DNA of 64,000 nucleotides from Amorphophallus konjac (Eukaryota; Streptophyta; Magnoliopsida; Alismatales; Araceae), in contig CM040128.1 of NCBI GenBank assembly GCA_022559845.1, positions 76,261,247 to 76,325,246 of the forward strand, read 5' to 3'. The notes below the pieces were generated by a model. That model did not search any database and had not been told where the DNA came from. It worked only from the letters and a program-made list of their open reading frames with translations. The position numbers were made by a program, and so were the translations under genes. Position 1 is the first letter of the stretch. Each line of letters starts with the position of its first letter. Below are positions 19,515-31,666 of this stretch, one piece after another.

Positions 19515-21110
19515 AGTTGTTCCTGCAATAACACCATCAGAAAATATAATGCATTTTTTTAGATTTTTTAAATATATAAATTTTTATGTGTTTTGACAAG
19601 CATTCAAAATTTTTTTTATGGATATTGGAGATATTTGAAATTTTTTGTTTATTTGGAAATTTTCAATTTTTTTTAGATTTTAGAAGATATTCAACTTTTT
19701 TGGATTTTTGGTTTAGATTTTGCTAATGCACCATCAAAGGATGTTTAAGCCGCTGGCTAAGGGTCCTTGTTCCTTCCCCTTTCGCTAAAAACTACCCGAA
19801 GCAAGGCGTGCATTGAAGGTGGCGCCCTATAACCGGCTGCCCTTGTATAACGGTGCCCCTACCGAGGCCATACCGGAGAACCACTTGGTCTTGGAGGGAG
19901 AAGAGAAGAGTAATTTGGGATAAGCTTGATATAAGTTTTGAAGATATCGGGTTTAACTTCTTTCCATAGCACAACCCCTAGAGATTCGGTCTGTTGCGCC
20001 GGGGCTTTGTGTCATATCATCGAACCTTAATTCTCTTATAGGCACGCATACGATCCGGCTCATAACATCTTGCGAGGAAACTGTAATGCTCTCTTGCCAT
20101 GCCAAATTCATCGAATTTGCTTTTGATTTCTCTTTTCATTTTGCTCATCATTTTTTATTTTGGTGTCCTTTGGACTTAGAGAGATATTACAATTGAGCTT
20201 GGAATTTTGAGAATAAGGTCATAATAGACTGTGCCTATTTGAGACTACCTCCTATCAGGGTGTGCTTAGGTTGGTTATTTTACCCAGAATACCTCTATCC
20301 TCATATTTCAGCCGAGTAGAGAAGAAAAAGACCTCGTACCCTCGAGCATGGCCTAAGTAGCAACGATGTTTTACCAAGGAGACGGTTAAGGACATCATGA
20401 AGTGTGTGCGGTGCCCAGCTAAGGGTTGCCCTTAACAAGCGGGGAGAGAATGCCAAACTCCCAGCACGGGATTCTTATAACCAAAATAATGCTGCAAAAG
20501 TAAGCATAAAGACTCTTTTTTTGATTTTTTTTGACATTGAAATTGAATTTAAATTAAAGAAAGACCTAGGATAAAGGCCTAGAATATCACTCTTAATCAA
20601 GTTAAGAAGCACTTCTTTTTGAAAATAATGCTTGAATAAAGTGATGAAAATGCTTAAGAATGCACACTTACGCACATACATTACCTTGCAACCTTGGTTG
20701 TAGATACAGCTGTCGAAGGCGATCTTGATGAACATGGGATTTGTGTCCTCATGACAGATAAGGAAGGATAGCAAAGTTTGAAAGTGGCTTAACAAGAAGG
20801 AGTGGTGTCTAGACCAAACTCAGACGAATAAGGAGAAAAGGAAAAGAGGTGAGGGCTATAACTCCCTCACTAAGGTGCGGAAACCATAATCACATTGAAA
20901 GGTCTACAGAAGGAAAATGGAGTTAAGAGGAGGAGTGAGGGCTAAAGCCTCAAAAGCAGTGGGAGAACGGGCAAATGCCTAAAGCAGTGGATGTGGAAGA
21001 AGTCGGGTCGGACCCGTAATCGGGAGGAATCAAGAGAAATTGGTAGATGGAGAGAGGAGGATCCGGAGGGTCCGGAAGCGATGGAGGAGAATCATGACAG
21101 GTGGTAAAGT
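19515..21110 (-). other. B non-coding region shared with X1
   Basis: No gene. It aligns with X1 228-1890 through many shared words (for example GGCTAAGGGTCCTTGTTCC at about 19757 and TGTGCGGTGCCCAGCTAAGG at about 20406). AT-rich T-run sequence at 19555-19720 corresponds to the tandem repeat at 358-538. Conservation in two copies with different LTRs shows it belongs to the family. Confidence 0.6.
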
Positions 21111-21119
21111 CCGGAGGTT

Positions 21120-21850
21120 CTAGAGGAGGAAGATGGCGAGGGACGCGATGCCCCGGGCAGAGGTATGGAAAAATATGATTTAAGAGGAAGAAAAAAATAA
21201 AGGACGCGATGTCCTAGGAGTAAGAAGAAAAATCGGAGGAGAGGGAAGAAGGAATGGAGATTCGGAGGTTCCGGAGGAAGAGGATAGGAAGGGGCGCGAT
21301 GCCCTTGGAGGAGTAAGGAATCCAGAGGGATAACATGTGGAGGGATGCAATGCCCTAGGAAGAGAGAAAGGTCTAGAGATTCCGGAGGCAAGAGATGAGG
21401 AGGGACACGATGTCCCGGTAAGTCCAGAGGTTCCGAAAGAATATGAGAAGGAAGGGTGCAATGCTCTGGGAGAAAAGGTAGAAAGTCTAGAGATTTCGGA
21501 GAGAGAAAATTGGAGAGGGCATGATGCCCTAGAGATGAAAAATCTAGAAATTTCGGGGATAGAGATGAATTAAGAGAGATAGAACAGGGAAGATTCGGAG
21601 GTTCCAGAAGAAGAAAGTACAGAGGGACGCGATGCCCCGGGTGAGGAGATAAGTCCGGAGATTCTGGAAGAATAGAAAGGTACCATGGGACGCGATGCCC
21701 AGGGGAAAGGGAAAACTTTGAAGGTTCTAAAAATCGGGGAGAATGAGTAGGGACGTGATGCCCTTGGAAGAGAGAAAGGTCCGGAGATTCCAGAGGCAAG
21801 AGACGAGAAGGGACACAATGCCCTATGGGGAGAGAATAATCCGGAGGTGC
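21120..21850 (-). repeat. GGGACGCGATGCCC minisatellite of B
   Basis: About eleven degenerate units with cores at roughly 21131, 21202, 21290, 21341, 21402, 21453, 21514, 21623, 21686, 21749 and 21808. They have the same core and the same GGAGGTTCCGGAGGA-type spacer as the X1 array, 50-110 bp apart. The position directly downstream of ORF1 is also the same. The minus-strand frames over it encode SRTSG / GASRP-like repeats and look like by-products. Confidence 0.85.
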
Positions 21851-22189
21851 CGGAAGACGGGGAAGATACAGGTTCAGTAACCCAGGAAAGAAGGGATGCA
21901 AATGCATGAAATGCATTGGATATGATGGATGTATGGAATGCACAGAACATAAGGGGCAAGAGGATGAGGACCCCCTCCATACCCAACGGGCGGCCCATAA
22001 TGAGAAATTGGTTGTTGATAAAAAGGAGGGTGAAAATGAATTGGTGGAAGGCCCTTGAGAAAGCCCGCTCCTCTATGATAGATGACATGCTTGGCCAGGC
22101 TGCCCAAAGGATGAAATTATGGCACAAAATATCTCATTGGCAACAGAGTGTGTTATGGAAATTCATGAAGAGAACCCCTTCTTAGAAAT

Positions 22190-24246
22190 TTACATGATGA
22201 CGGAATGAGGGGTGATGATAGCATCAAAAATATCCCGGCCATCAAGCAAAGTGACATGAATAACGTTGGCCTTGGGCCGACATGGCATCAATTCTTGAAA
22301 ACTTTTTATGGTGAGCTTTAACGGAGAGGTAGCATTCTCAAAGATGCCCGGCATAATGACACGGATCGGCATCCGGCAAATGAAATCTTGAATCTTGAAT
22401 AGCATAGCCAAGGCCACATCCTTTATGCCCGACTCTTGAATATTCTTGGCACATGCGCTTGTAGAAACACACCCACTCCGAGTGGTAGAGGAAGGTGAGG
22501 TGGAGGTGGTAGGCTCAATGGATGGTGGGGATTTAATGGAAAGAGTTGGTGGAAGGGTAAGTGGAGGGGTAAATAGAAGCGGAGGTTGAAACACATCGAG
22601 CTTCTCCCCTTGCTTGGAAGCGGATAGGGTTGGCTCGAGTGCAACAAGGGGTGGACCCTGCTTAGGATTTGCCACGGGTTCGAGTAAAAGGTTAAGTGGA
22701 GGGATAGGTAAGCTTGGATTTGGGGTTAAAAGGGGAATGGAGGCCTTAGGTGGCGACAATGGAGGATTACTTGGTTTGGAACCAGGTATAGCAGGAGGTT
22801 TGGCGGAGGCCGGTGAGTGGAGGTTAATGGAAACTCGGTGGAGGCCCATGGAGTGGAAGTTGATGATGTGGTAATTGGGGGTGTAGAAGGGGGAGGTTTG
22901 GTGCTCAAGAAGCGTCGGATTTTGGGGCGAGAAGTGTTAGGGGTAGTTGGAGTCTCATGATGCGCCGGCGTGGGTGATTGGAGGATCGACCCATCATCGT
23001 AACACCAATTGGGCTCATAGACGGGGTTTGGGATGGTGGCTTCATCCCGACCAGGGGGTTTATCAGGCGGTAATGGATGGATAGGAAAGAGAAGGAAACT
23101 CGGAGTGGGTGCCTCTTGAAAAGCCTCATCTTCATGTGCCGTCTCTAATTCTTCACAATCAACAAAATCAAGTGGACGCCGTGGTGGAGGCGTATTGACG
23201 GGTGGTGGAGTATAATGTTGTGGTGGAGGATTTTGTGGAGGGTTTGGCGAATATGAATATGGAGGCAGAGGGTCATGATATTGTGGAAGATTTTGTGGAG
23301 GTGAATGCGGAGGGTCATGATATGGTGGAAGATTTTGTGGAGGTGAATGCGGAGGCGGAAGGCCATATGAATGAGCGGGTGGAGGGCAGACGGTGTCCGC
23401 TTGATTATTGAAACTTGGAAGAACATCTTGCTCACTTGAATCTATGATGCAATTATCTCTCCTCTCCTTCCAATCTTCTTCCATCTTGGTGATGGTATTC
23501 ATAAAGACATGAAGAGGATTGAATTGAGGAGGAGGAGGAGAGGGCCACGGGCTTGTGACCCTTTTGAGTTGTTCCTCCATGGACGCAATTTTATCAAGAA
23601 GAGTTTGTTGGAGGGGTGTAACATGCGAAATAGAGGGTTGGCATGATGGCCTTGGAGGAGCGGCTTGATATAAAGGCCGTGGAGGAGGATTAACGGGCCG
23701 GTCCATGGAAGGACCTGGACAGGCCGGGTTACAAGATGCATAAGGATGTTGGGGCCATGAAGAAGGAATAGAAGGAGGCAGGCAATGGACTGCTCGAGAA
23801 GGAGTATATGAAGAAGAAGGCGGCTGAGAAAAGGGAGGCGGGTGATGGGCCACCCGAACGGGAGTGTAAATAGAGGTAGGTGGGTGATGGGCCACCCATG
23901 AAGAATTGGGAGGAGAAGGTGAAGAAGATGCACCCTCAATAATAGCCTTAAGGGCTTGGATTTGTTGAGGGGTGAGATGATCTAATGCATTCAAGACTTA
24001 GGAAACCTTCTCATCATGTGGGGGAGATGGTCTCGAGGGAATAGCGGCTTGTGATTGATGCAAGGGGCCACAAGAATGGAAATTGCCCATAGGTCGGGCA
24101 AAACCATGAGAATGAGGACGTGGTCCCTTAGGAAAGTTGTGGTGAGGATTATAAAATTGAGGGTCATAGGATGTGCTAGGTTGATCATCCTCATGGATAT
24201 ATGAATGATTTAACATGTTGGTTTGATTATCAAAGTGAAACATTAT
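22190..24246 (-). pseudogene. ORF1-like proline-rich protein of B
   Basis: This is the best-preserved copy. From about 24215 it reads MLNHSYIHEDDQPSTSYDPQ...PSPPHDEKVS, hits a stop at about 23997, and continues NALDHLTPQQIQALKAIIEG with VAHHPP motifs, PVNPPPRPLYQAAPPRPSCQP, DKIASMEEQLKRVTSP, ITKMEEDWKERRDN, a PPQNLPPYHDPPHS repeat, SWCYDD-like NWCYDDGSILQSP and, after a frame change near 22730-22850, the C-terminal domain IQDFICRMPIRVIMPGIFEN...FQELMPCRPKANVIHVTLLDGRDIFDAIITPHSVIM. With the stop and frameshift ignored it would be roughly 650 residues. It is the first ORF after the leader, like ORF1 of Ogre elements. The central part is disordered and Pro-rich and has no catalytic motif; the function is unknown. 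Confidence 0.72.
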
Positions 24247-25297
24247 GCAAACAAACAATATTCAATCAAAACAATTGCAAAGATGTCAATCAAGTTGATG
24301 TTTACGCTTGAGTTTTTAAGTTGAACCTTTATGTGAATTAGATGATTTTGACAAAATTTGATATGGTTCATACAAGGTAGGAACCTAGTTTCAATGTGAT
24401 TTTATTCAATGCCAACTAGGTATACTCTCTCACCATGTGTAGGTCAACTAAACTCGGGGAGCTTCAAGGTACAACCTGCCCGGGTGGAGGGTTGGTTTAG
24501 GAATTTTCGGTTTAAAGAGACGGAATGCTCAATGGAGGGTCCTTCTTTCACCAAGAGGGTGTAAGATCTCCTAGAAAGTGTGGGGAGAGGTTGTCTCCCA
24601 AGCCAGATGGGCTATGAATGCAAAACGAATGCAAAATAAAGAGAATATACATTTATGAACAGAAATATGTGAGAATAATGCAGAACAGGTCACACAAGAA
24701 GGAAAACCTGTGAAAAGCATAGGAAATTGGCGCCCTGAAAGTGGCCACCAATTCCTGAATAGGTGCCCTCTATCTGGTCGACAATTCCTATTCTTATTTT
24801 TTTTTTCAGAGTAGGCAGGGAATTGGCACCCTGCTTACTGCCATTAAGTCTTTAATGAGTGCCCTTCTCCTGGGCTCTAATTACCCCCCTTTTTTTTAAG
24901 AAATCAAGGAATTGGCGCCCTGACAGGTGCCACTAATTCTTGAATGGGTGCCCACTGTATGGGCGCCAATTCCTTCCTGTTCCAGAAAGCTGCAACACCG
25001 GCCAGAAAGGTTACACAATGAGGAAAACCAATGGGAAAGAAAAGGAAAAACACTCACAATCACAAAATATGGATCATGACAATCAAGATTATTAAACAAA
25101 GCATGACATGCTCATCATTTTTTTAGATAAGTAAAAAATGAAATTTCTAAAAATCTAACAACGTAACAATCACAAGTGGAGGGTGTGCACGCGGTGCACA
25201 AGGGATAAAAAAATAAAAAGGGTGCTACGTGGAGCACAAAGGGAGGTGCATCGTGGGTGCAAATAGGAAAGGGTAATCAAAGAAAAACAATGGTGGT
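24247..25297 (-). other. Leader of B
   Basis: No gene. It shares with the X1 leader the words GCCAACTAGGT, CTTCAAGGTACAACC and CAATGGAGGGTCCTT. Between about 24725 and 24970 it has a cluster of AATTGGCGCCCTG / GGGCGCCAATT words, the same kind of word that fills B's LTRs. Confidence 0.6.
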
Positions 25298-25316
25298 CCC
25301 ACCGTGATCGTCAATT
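25298..25316 (-). promoter_or_regulatory. Primer-binding site of B
   Basis: On the minus strand, next to the LTR end, the sequence is AATTGACGATCACGGTGGG, one base different from the X1 site (TTGGCGATCACGG). It fixes the orientation and the LTR edge. Confidence 0.65.
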
Positions 25317-26670
25317 TATAGATCTATGAAAAATCCACTTGAGGAAAGATAAGAAATATATCAATAATAATGTAGGAAAAGAAAGGGAAAAGAGATAGAA
25401 CAAGGGAGCATGCGTGGATGCTAAGGGGAAAGGTGATCGCTAGAGGGGTTACCTCAAAAGAATATAACAATAAAGTAAAGGAGGGGTTGCGAATAAATAC
25501 CTTGAAGTGCGGGGGATTGTGAGTGTCACCTTCTCTTCCAATCGGTCGGTTGATGAAGAGAGTTCTTCTTGACTTGATTACCCTTGCAAAATCAACAAAG
25601 AAAACACCAACAATAAAAGATATTGATTAGAAATATGGTGTGTGTAGCATCAAGTTCTTATGAATATAAACATGGAAAGTATATAAGTGAACACACCTTG
25701 TTGGGTGTTGGCCCTTAAACCCCTATGTAAAGGGTGGGTAAAAGTATGATGAATGAAGAAATAAGAGGGAGATGTGCAAGTGTTGCACAAAATGAGGTTC
25801 TCAACGTGGTTTAGATGATGAAAAGAATAATAAAAAAAGAGTATGATGCATGAACATGAATATGAACTAAAGACGCAAAAGAAGAGAATAAGGGGAAAAT
25901 ATGGGCTTATTGGTTTTCTCCATTGCTTTAGATCTTCAATAGGGAAGAAGCCTTCATAGGATGAAGCTTTGGTACATGTTGAAGACTTCCTCGTTGAGCC
26001 TTCAAACCGGTAGCACCTCCCCTTAGATTATTATTGATGCCTCTTTCACAAGGGAGAGAGGGGTCCTATTTGTAGGGCTGAAATTTAGAGTTTAATCCAA
26101 GAGAAATTAGGAAATCAGGTTTCAATTAGATTTGGAAGAATATATACATTAGCCATGTGTCCCCTTAACCTTAGAAACCTTTAGGACCCTTTTGCAAGTG
26201 GAAAAGAGGCTCAAAATGGAGAAATGAGGAGATTCTGCCGGAGTTCAGAATTCTGAAAGATTTGGCGACCACTCAGTGGTCGCTATTTAAAAGGACGACA
26301 GACCTAACCGTCGTCAATTCTGAGGCATTTGGAGACGGATTAGGACTTTCCGAAATCAGAAAAGAATTGGCGCCGATGAGGTGGTCGCCAATTAGGAATT
26401 AATACAAATGTTGGTCAGAGTTAAAAGCTCAAAATAAGGCAAGGAAATTGGCGACTTTATGCACGGGCACCCATTTATGAATTGAAGACCTTAAGAACAG
26501 TCGTGGAATCAAAATAATCCGAATTCGGCTCAAAATATGAAAAAAAGAATTGACGACCTTCCGAACGGTCCCTATTTAATAATTGGCGACCTTCCGGAGT
26601 GTCACTAATTCAAAGATTTTGAATAGCCGGCCAAACAGAACCCTGCATGAATAGGCGCCCATGACCTGGG

Positions 26671-28856
26671 TGATGGGGGCATCTCTCGCCCTTCACATTT
26701 TTCCACAGTTTTGATTGCTCGTCGGCATAGCTCTATTGTGTCCGTCATATTTTTCTGAATCGAGTCATGTAATTTTCATATTTTATTTGAGTCATGTCAT
26801 TGTAATTTTCCTTTTATTTGAGTCAAGTACCTAGGTCATTGAGTCATCTACCTAAGTTTGAGTGTCATTAGGATTGATTAGGTTGTTATTGGGCCCAATT
26901 CATTGGGCTGGCCCATGGGCGCCCCCCCACCTTCCTCAGTTATTCGTCATTGAGTCAAATGTCAGGGACTTTTTGTAAAATGTGGGTTGCCTATATATAG
27001 GACCCCATTCCCCTCATTTTGAACTAATGAATCAATGAATGAATTTTGAAATCCACCACAATTGTGAGCTTCTCTCTCTCTCTCTCTCTCTCTCATTCCC
27101 TAAGGGGTGCGCCCCCTACTCTCTCTCCTCCCCTCCCAACCACCTCCAACCCCAACCTACCCCATTGAAAGCCTCTACAACTTCCGACACCCTCACATTA
27201 AGTCTCCCCTAGTCCCAATAGGGAACCCCCCAATCCCCACCTCACCTCCCAACTCCCAACTACCCCTCCCTCTTTCCCCAAAACTTTTCCTTCTTCCCCA
27301 TGCAACCCTCCACCTCCCAAGACCATTTGAATTTGAAAATTCCCTTCCCTCCATAGCCCTTGGTCGCCCAAACCACCTCTCCCCTAGGTCAGGTCGCCCC
27401 TCCCCTTCCCTCCACCCCCACTCTACACCATTTACCACCACAAGGTTACAACTTCATTGTAGGTCGCAGACAGCAAATTTGGTCCTAGAAGCTGCGTCAT
27501 CTCCGGCATTTCCTTGAATCTTCTGGTGGCAAGGCATACATCTCTGGAAAGGTCGTCCAAGGAGCTTTCCAAGCGAGGTGGTTTCGTTTTCATCCGAGCA
27601 CCGTGCTGATCGGTAGGACCTTTCCTCCTCAACTGCGCAAAGCTGCTCTGGCAGGAGACCAGAGCCGGAGTGTAATATCGACTGTGATGAACATGTTGGG
27701 AATCGGATCAAGAGTTCTTCTACAAAAATCTTCTACTATGAGTCTTCTTTCATCCCCAATAAGCAGATCCCAGTTTGGAGACTGGACCTGAGAGTTATCA
27801 TTTTTTCTTCCCCGGGTATGTGGTTCTGCTTCCACTCAGTCTACACCGACCCTGCCACAGTGTTCAGAGTCTACCAGCCTGCTCCGACAACATTTGGCTT
27901 CCCCATTGGTCTTTCTTCTAAGAGGACTTGTCCATGGTTCCAGCGACTCTGGCGGCACCTGATTCCAAGCTCGGGAGTGGTCGTGGTATCCTCTGCTTCC
28001 TGATGCTGAGATCCTGAGACAGTCAGAACTGTTAATCTGCTCCCCTGTTCAAGCTCCTACTCCGACCAACACCGGTTCCCTAAGAAATTATCAAAATTCA
28101 GGCATCATCCCGGCCCAGCTACGAGCAATCTCCAAGTGGTTTTGTCATCGGAAAAATTCTGGAGTGTCCACAGCGTCCAGAGGACCAACTGTCTATCCTG
28201 AAGCGCAGAGGGTGGACAGCATCGGCATCGGCTACCGTTCTTTACTTCTAGCTTGGTTTCTACCCTCCCCACTTGGCCGGATGAAGGCCCCTCCCTGCAT
28301 GGAGGTAGTGTTTGAGTGTAGTCACTGGCTTCCCTTCCCCAAGATCCCCCCCTTGCATGGGGTGTAGTGCATATAATCTGAAATTTCAGGTTTAAGCTTC
28401 TCCGGCGCGGCGTGCGGGTAAGCCCGCGCTTCCTCGCTCGCCCTCGTCTCCGGCCGGGATCGGTGTCTTCACACCGATCAGGTGAGCCACTAAACACTCC
28501 TCTTTTCTAGATTCCTTTGCTTAATTAGTATTGCATTTTAGTGCCGTCGGCGTTAAGAGAGTGCCCGAACCTGAATTATTGTTTAGTTGTGTGGCTACCG
28601 CGGGTGAGTTGTGAGAGTGATCATTCAACCCAAGCCTTCAGCGTGCTGACCGCCCGTGAATTTGGGCAACCCCTGACCCATAGGGGTCCTCCCCAAGCCA
28701 GCCGTACCCTTGGAAACCTTCGGTCCAACCTCGGACCCTCACCCCATTGCCGGTCCACCTACGGACCCGAGTGTGCCAACGCGAGTGAGTCCGCTTGTGT
28801 GACATTGCCAAATTGTTGTGTTGCTTGCAATTTAGGTCCTAGGTTGTGTCACATCA
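26671..28856 (+). repeat. 5' LTR of T1
   Basis: TGATGGGGGCATCTC...TTGTGTCACATCA. It has a TATA box, CTATATATAG, at 26991-27000, a (CT)n microsatellite at 27067-27092 and a pyrimidine-rich stretch after it. The 136-codon frame at 27107-27517 recurs at 32115-32525 only because the LTR is duplicated. Confidence 0.9.
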
Positions 28857-28871
28857 AATTGGTATCGGATC
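28857..28871 (+). promoter_or_regulatory. Primer-binding site of T1
   Basis: AATTGGTATCGGATC immediately follows the LTR end. It differs slightly from the usual plant initiator-Met site TTGGTATCAGAGC, so it is either a decayed or a variant site. Confidence 0.7.
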
Positions 28872-28915
28872 AAGTTCACAACTTGTCTCTATCAAGTTGG
28901 TCCTAGGGCGTGTGT

Positions 28916-29800
28916 ATGCATTTAGGGTCCTCGGTGGCATCTCTTTTGTCCACTAGCATGACCACCTCTTACCGACCTTACCCATCGGCCCTCTCCATAA
29001 GTCCAAACCCTCAAGGGATGCCTACCACTAACACACATGACCTCTCTGGCCATGTCGACTATCTCATGAAGGCCTTGACCCATGCCAATGAGCGGCTTGA
29101 TAACCTATCGGGTCGACTCGACCAAATAGGAGAAAATGGGCCCACCCCATGGGCGGATGATAGTAGGGCTCCTCCCCCACCTCCCATATTTGATGGAACT
29201 CAACCTAGTGACTATTTAGATTGGGAAGTCTTGATGGACCATTACTTCACTTGGTATCCCATGACCGAGGATGAGAAAGTCCGATTTGCGAAATTGCAAC
29301 TTACTAAACGGGCCCAAACTCATTGTTTGAAATTTGAAGGCTTAAGAATAATTAGAAGGGAAGCTCCCCTCACAACATGGGGGGACATGAAGGAACAACT
29401 TAGGGCTAGATATATTTTCCCCTCCCATTCCGAACACCGAAGCCCAAAGAGCATTTCAACTCCTTCATTTCCCCTTGGCCAACCCAAGACCCTAATCATA
29501 CATTCCCCACCATTTTCCACCTCTCCTACCCCAACCACCACATCTACACCGTACCTCCAAGTCCTCACCACTACCCCTCCATCGCCCCCTAAAAGGGACC
29601 CACCTCCCAAAACAAATCAAACCAAGCCTCTGCACCCACCCCACCTTCCTCTTCCAACCCCAATCTTACCACAACCTAGGCCACCACTACTTCCACTTCC
29701 AACCTCAATCCAAGTCCGACCTCATTCACCACCCCGGATGCACCATGTGCCGATCATCATCACCCCACCCACAAAGTACCTACCCACCTCCTTGGTATAA
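28916..29800 (+). CDS. Gypsy-type Gag of T1
   Basis: Two ATG choices are in frame, 28916 and 28958; the second (MTTSYRPYPSALS) looks more natural after the leader. A helical N-terminus (DLSGHVDYLMKALTHANERL, DNLSGRLDQIGEN) precedes the retrotransposon gag domain: PPPPPIFDGTQPSDYLDWEV, DHYFTWYPMTEDEKVRFAKL and LTTWGDMKEQLRARYIFPSH. This domain forms the virus-like particle in related elements. The C-terminal ~110 residues are Pro/Thr/Ser-rich with no CCHC zinc knuckle and may be a shifted frame after about 29440. About 280 residues, shorter than a full gypsy Gag, and not followed by protease. Confidence 0.78.
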   Translation: MHLGSSVASLLSTSMTTSYRPYPSALSISPNPQGMPTTNTHDLSGHVDYLMKALTHANERLDNLSGRLDQIGENGPTPWADDSRAPPPPPIFDGTQPSDYLDWEVLMDHYFTWYPMTEDEKVRFAKLQLTKRAQTHCLKFEGLRIIRREAPLTTWGDMKEQLRARYIFPSHSEHRSPKSISTPSFPLGQPKTLIIHSPPFSTSPTPTTTSTPYLQVLTTTPPSPPKRDPPPKTNQTKPLHPPHLPLPTPILPQPRPPLLPLPTSIQVRPHSPPRMHHVPIIITPPTKYLPTSLV

Positions 29801-29830
29801 GAACCCATAATCCTGACACCCTACCCCATA

Positions 29831-30115
29831 GTGGTGAACACCCCGAATCCAACCCCCACTTTGAAAGAAACACATGCCCAAGATGAGGACAAAGCCTTGC
29901 ATCTTCACTCTATGCCCTCTCCCCTAGTAGGGAGTGAACTCATCATAATTGGGTCCTTGGCTAGATGGTTAAAAGAGAGCCTAGCTCACCCGATCATGGC
30001 CTACCCTCCCTTGGAGCGACACCTCCCCATAGTGCCCTTCAACTCCTATCGCACCACCATCCAATCATCTTATCAAGTGGAGACACTAGGGGACCTTCTC
30101 AAGGGCTTAGCTTAG
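29831..30115 (+). pseudogene. T1 second ORF, first part
   Basis: A short frame (from GTG/ATG at about 29831) reading MVNTPNPTPTLKETHAQDED...ERHLPIVPFNSYRTTIQS...LGDLLKGLA and a stop at 30115. The next frame opens ten bases later and continues in similar style, so the two may once have been one ORF. No family recognised; it could be an eroded part of the original pol region. Confidence 0.4.
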
Positions 30116-30124
30116 CAATTTGAG

Positions 30125-31306
30125 TTGACCGGTTTGTTGACCCCCATGGCCCACCAATCTAGGAGCCTTGACCTCCTACACCTTTGTGTCGGGTCTATCA
30201 CCTCAGTTTGCACCATTGGTTGCTACACTAGCGACCTCCTCCTATTCCTCCCTACACCCGATGAGCCCGACCTTCTCCTCAATTTGGAGTTTATTATATC
30301 GGGTAGAAAGCCAAAACCTCCCTTCATAGCCGATCCACCCACTAAGAACTTCGGCCCAATCATTTCATTAGAGGAGGATGATCCAACACCATATTGTGAG
30401 GACCTTGAGGATGTTGAGATGAACTTAGAGCTCCTTTCCCCCGGGTACACTTATGTTGATCCTTTTGACCCCTCCCAATGGGAACCCGGGAACCCATGTG
30501 ATCCACCCACATCACTTATCACCCACTCCTTCGTACCCTCACCCACCATGTTGGGCCAAGCCCACCTCTCCCAAGTCCCAGGCGACACAAGGGTAGCTAT
30601 GACCAAGGAAGATCTACACCTAAGGAACAAGGAGGTGCCTCTTTCCATGATGTCCACCTTCCTTGACCCCTTCGACCCTTTTGAATGGAAACTCCAATGC
30701 CAAACCATACCCCAACACATCAAAGTCATTTTCGGGTTAGGAAAATATGTGACTTGGCACCTCAAACCACTTGACATGATTCATAAGTCGGGTACATTCA
30801 TTCATATCACCCACATGTTAAGTCGGAAACATGAGAGGTCCATATTCGGATGTAATGGTCCGCCTTCATTCATCATGAGTCTTAAGCATGTTATGATCAT
30901 TCATGGATGTCCGGATCCTCCGGCACTCATCACACCCACGAATGAGAGGGACACCTATCGATGCCCCAGCCCTCCCACACCCTTCAAAGTCTCCATGGCA
31001 TCACTGCATGATTGGTCTACGTATGGTTGTCCTGGCCCCCCTTTGCATATCATGCATCTCCCACTCACACCGCATCATAGTACTTGGCATGAGCATTTAA
31101 GCAAGCAAACCACAACGAGCGGTGATGTTCATAATGAGCGGGCAAAAACTCACGAGTGCCACTTTGGATTCCAAGTAGGCAACCCTACGATGGTGGCTTT
31201 GGAATGGCTCTATCTTACGGTCACCTCCAAATCGAGGGCACGAGGACTTGGACCTTCCATGTTCCGAGTGGCTTTGGCAACCTGGCTTATGGGTTGGATT
31301 TACTGA
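30125..31306 (+). CDS. T1 second ORF: uncharacterised 393-residue protein with internal repeats
   Basis: The longest open frame of T1, without stops. Near the N-terminus it has TPDEPDLLLNLEFIISG, then an acidic stretch SLEEDDPTPYCEDLEDVEMN. Two copies of a YVDPFDPSQWE/FLDPFDPFEWK motif follow, about 78 residues apart, and then four copies of a GCPGPPLHIM-like motif (GCNGPPSFIM, GCPDPPALIT, RCPSPPTPFK, GCPGPPLHIM) spaced about 20-24 residues between roughly 30850 and 31060. Spaced Cys-Pro-Pro motifs are not a zinc knuckle I know. It has no RT, integrase or protease motifs. It may be an accessory protein acquired in place of pol, or a repeat-derived open frame; the second cannot be ruled out from sequence alone. 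Confidence 0.45.
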   Translation: MTGLLTPMAHQSRSLDLLHLCVGSITSVCTIGCYTSDLLLFLPTPDEPDLLLNLEFIISGRKPKPPFIADPPTKNFGPIISLEEDDPTPYCEDLEDVEMNLELLSPGYTYVDPFDPSQWEPGNPCDPPTSLITHSFVPSPTMLGQAHLSQVPGDTRVAMTKEDLHLRNKEVPLSMMSTFLDPFDPFEWKLQCQTIPQHIKVIFGLGKYVTWHLKPLDMIHKSGTFIHITHMLSRKHERSIFGCNGPPSFIMSLKHVMIIHGCPDPPALITPTNERDTYRCPSPPTPFKVSMASLHDWSTYGCPGPPLHIMHLPLTPHHSTWHEHLSKQTTTSGDVHNERAKTHECHFGFQVGNPTMVALEWLYLTVTSKSRARGLGPSMFRVALATWLMGWIY

Positions 31307-31666
31307 TGGGATCTTGGGATATACCTCACTTTTTACGTGGCGGATCTAGCACCCCCTAAGGGCACCGCGGTGGATCCCAGTGAGCAGTTTAAGCCTACCC
31401 TCACCTTTATGAGTGACACCCTCAGAGAGCCTCCTCATATCAGCTTGAGAGTCCGACGTGTGCACACGGAGGCAATACTAAGCAAGCGGGGTACCATCGC
31501 CAGCAAGAGGGTGTGCCCGAGCCACCTTGAGAGGATGAAGAGCAGTCCCCGGCTAAGGACGCGAGGTTGAGTTTGGAGGTTGTGGCTCACCCGGAGCTGC
31601 ATTGGAGGACCTCTTCCCTGGCGGACCTATACTCGACGGAGTCGAGTTCTTCGCACCCCGGGGGTA
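31307..31666 (+). other. T1 3' internal tail and polypurine tract
   Basis: A frame at 31337-31570 may be a remnant of a polyprotein end but has no recognised motif. CCCCGGGGGTA at 31656-31666 lies directly before the LTR and serves as the likely second-strand priming site, as in other plant gypsy elements with TGATGGGG LTR starts. Confidence 0.5.

Noticed and set aside
27107..27517. 136-codon frame also found at 32115-32525
   Set aside because: Present twice only because both LTRs of T1 contain it. It is pyrimidine-rich and low in complexity, with no domain.
29320..29610. Minus-strand frame opposite the T1 gag
   Set aside because: Antisense shadow of the gag and its Pro/Thr-rich tail.
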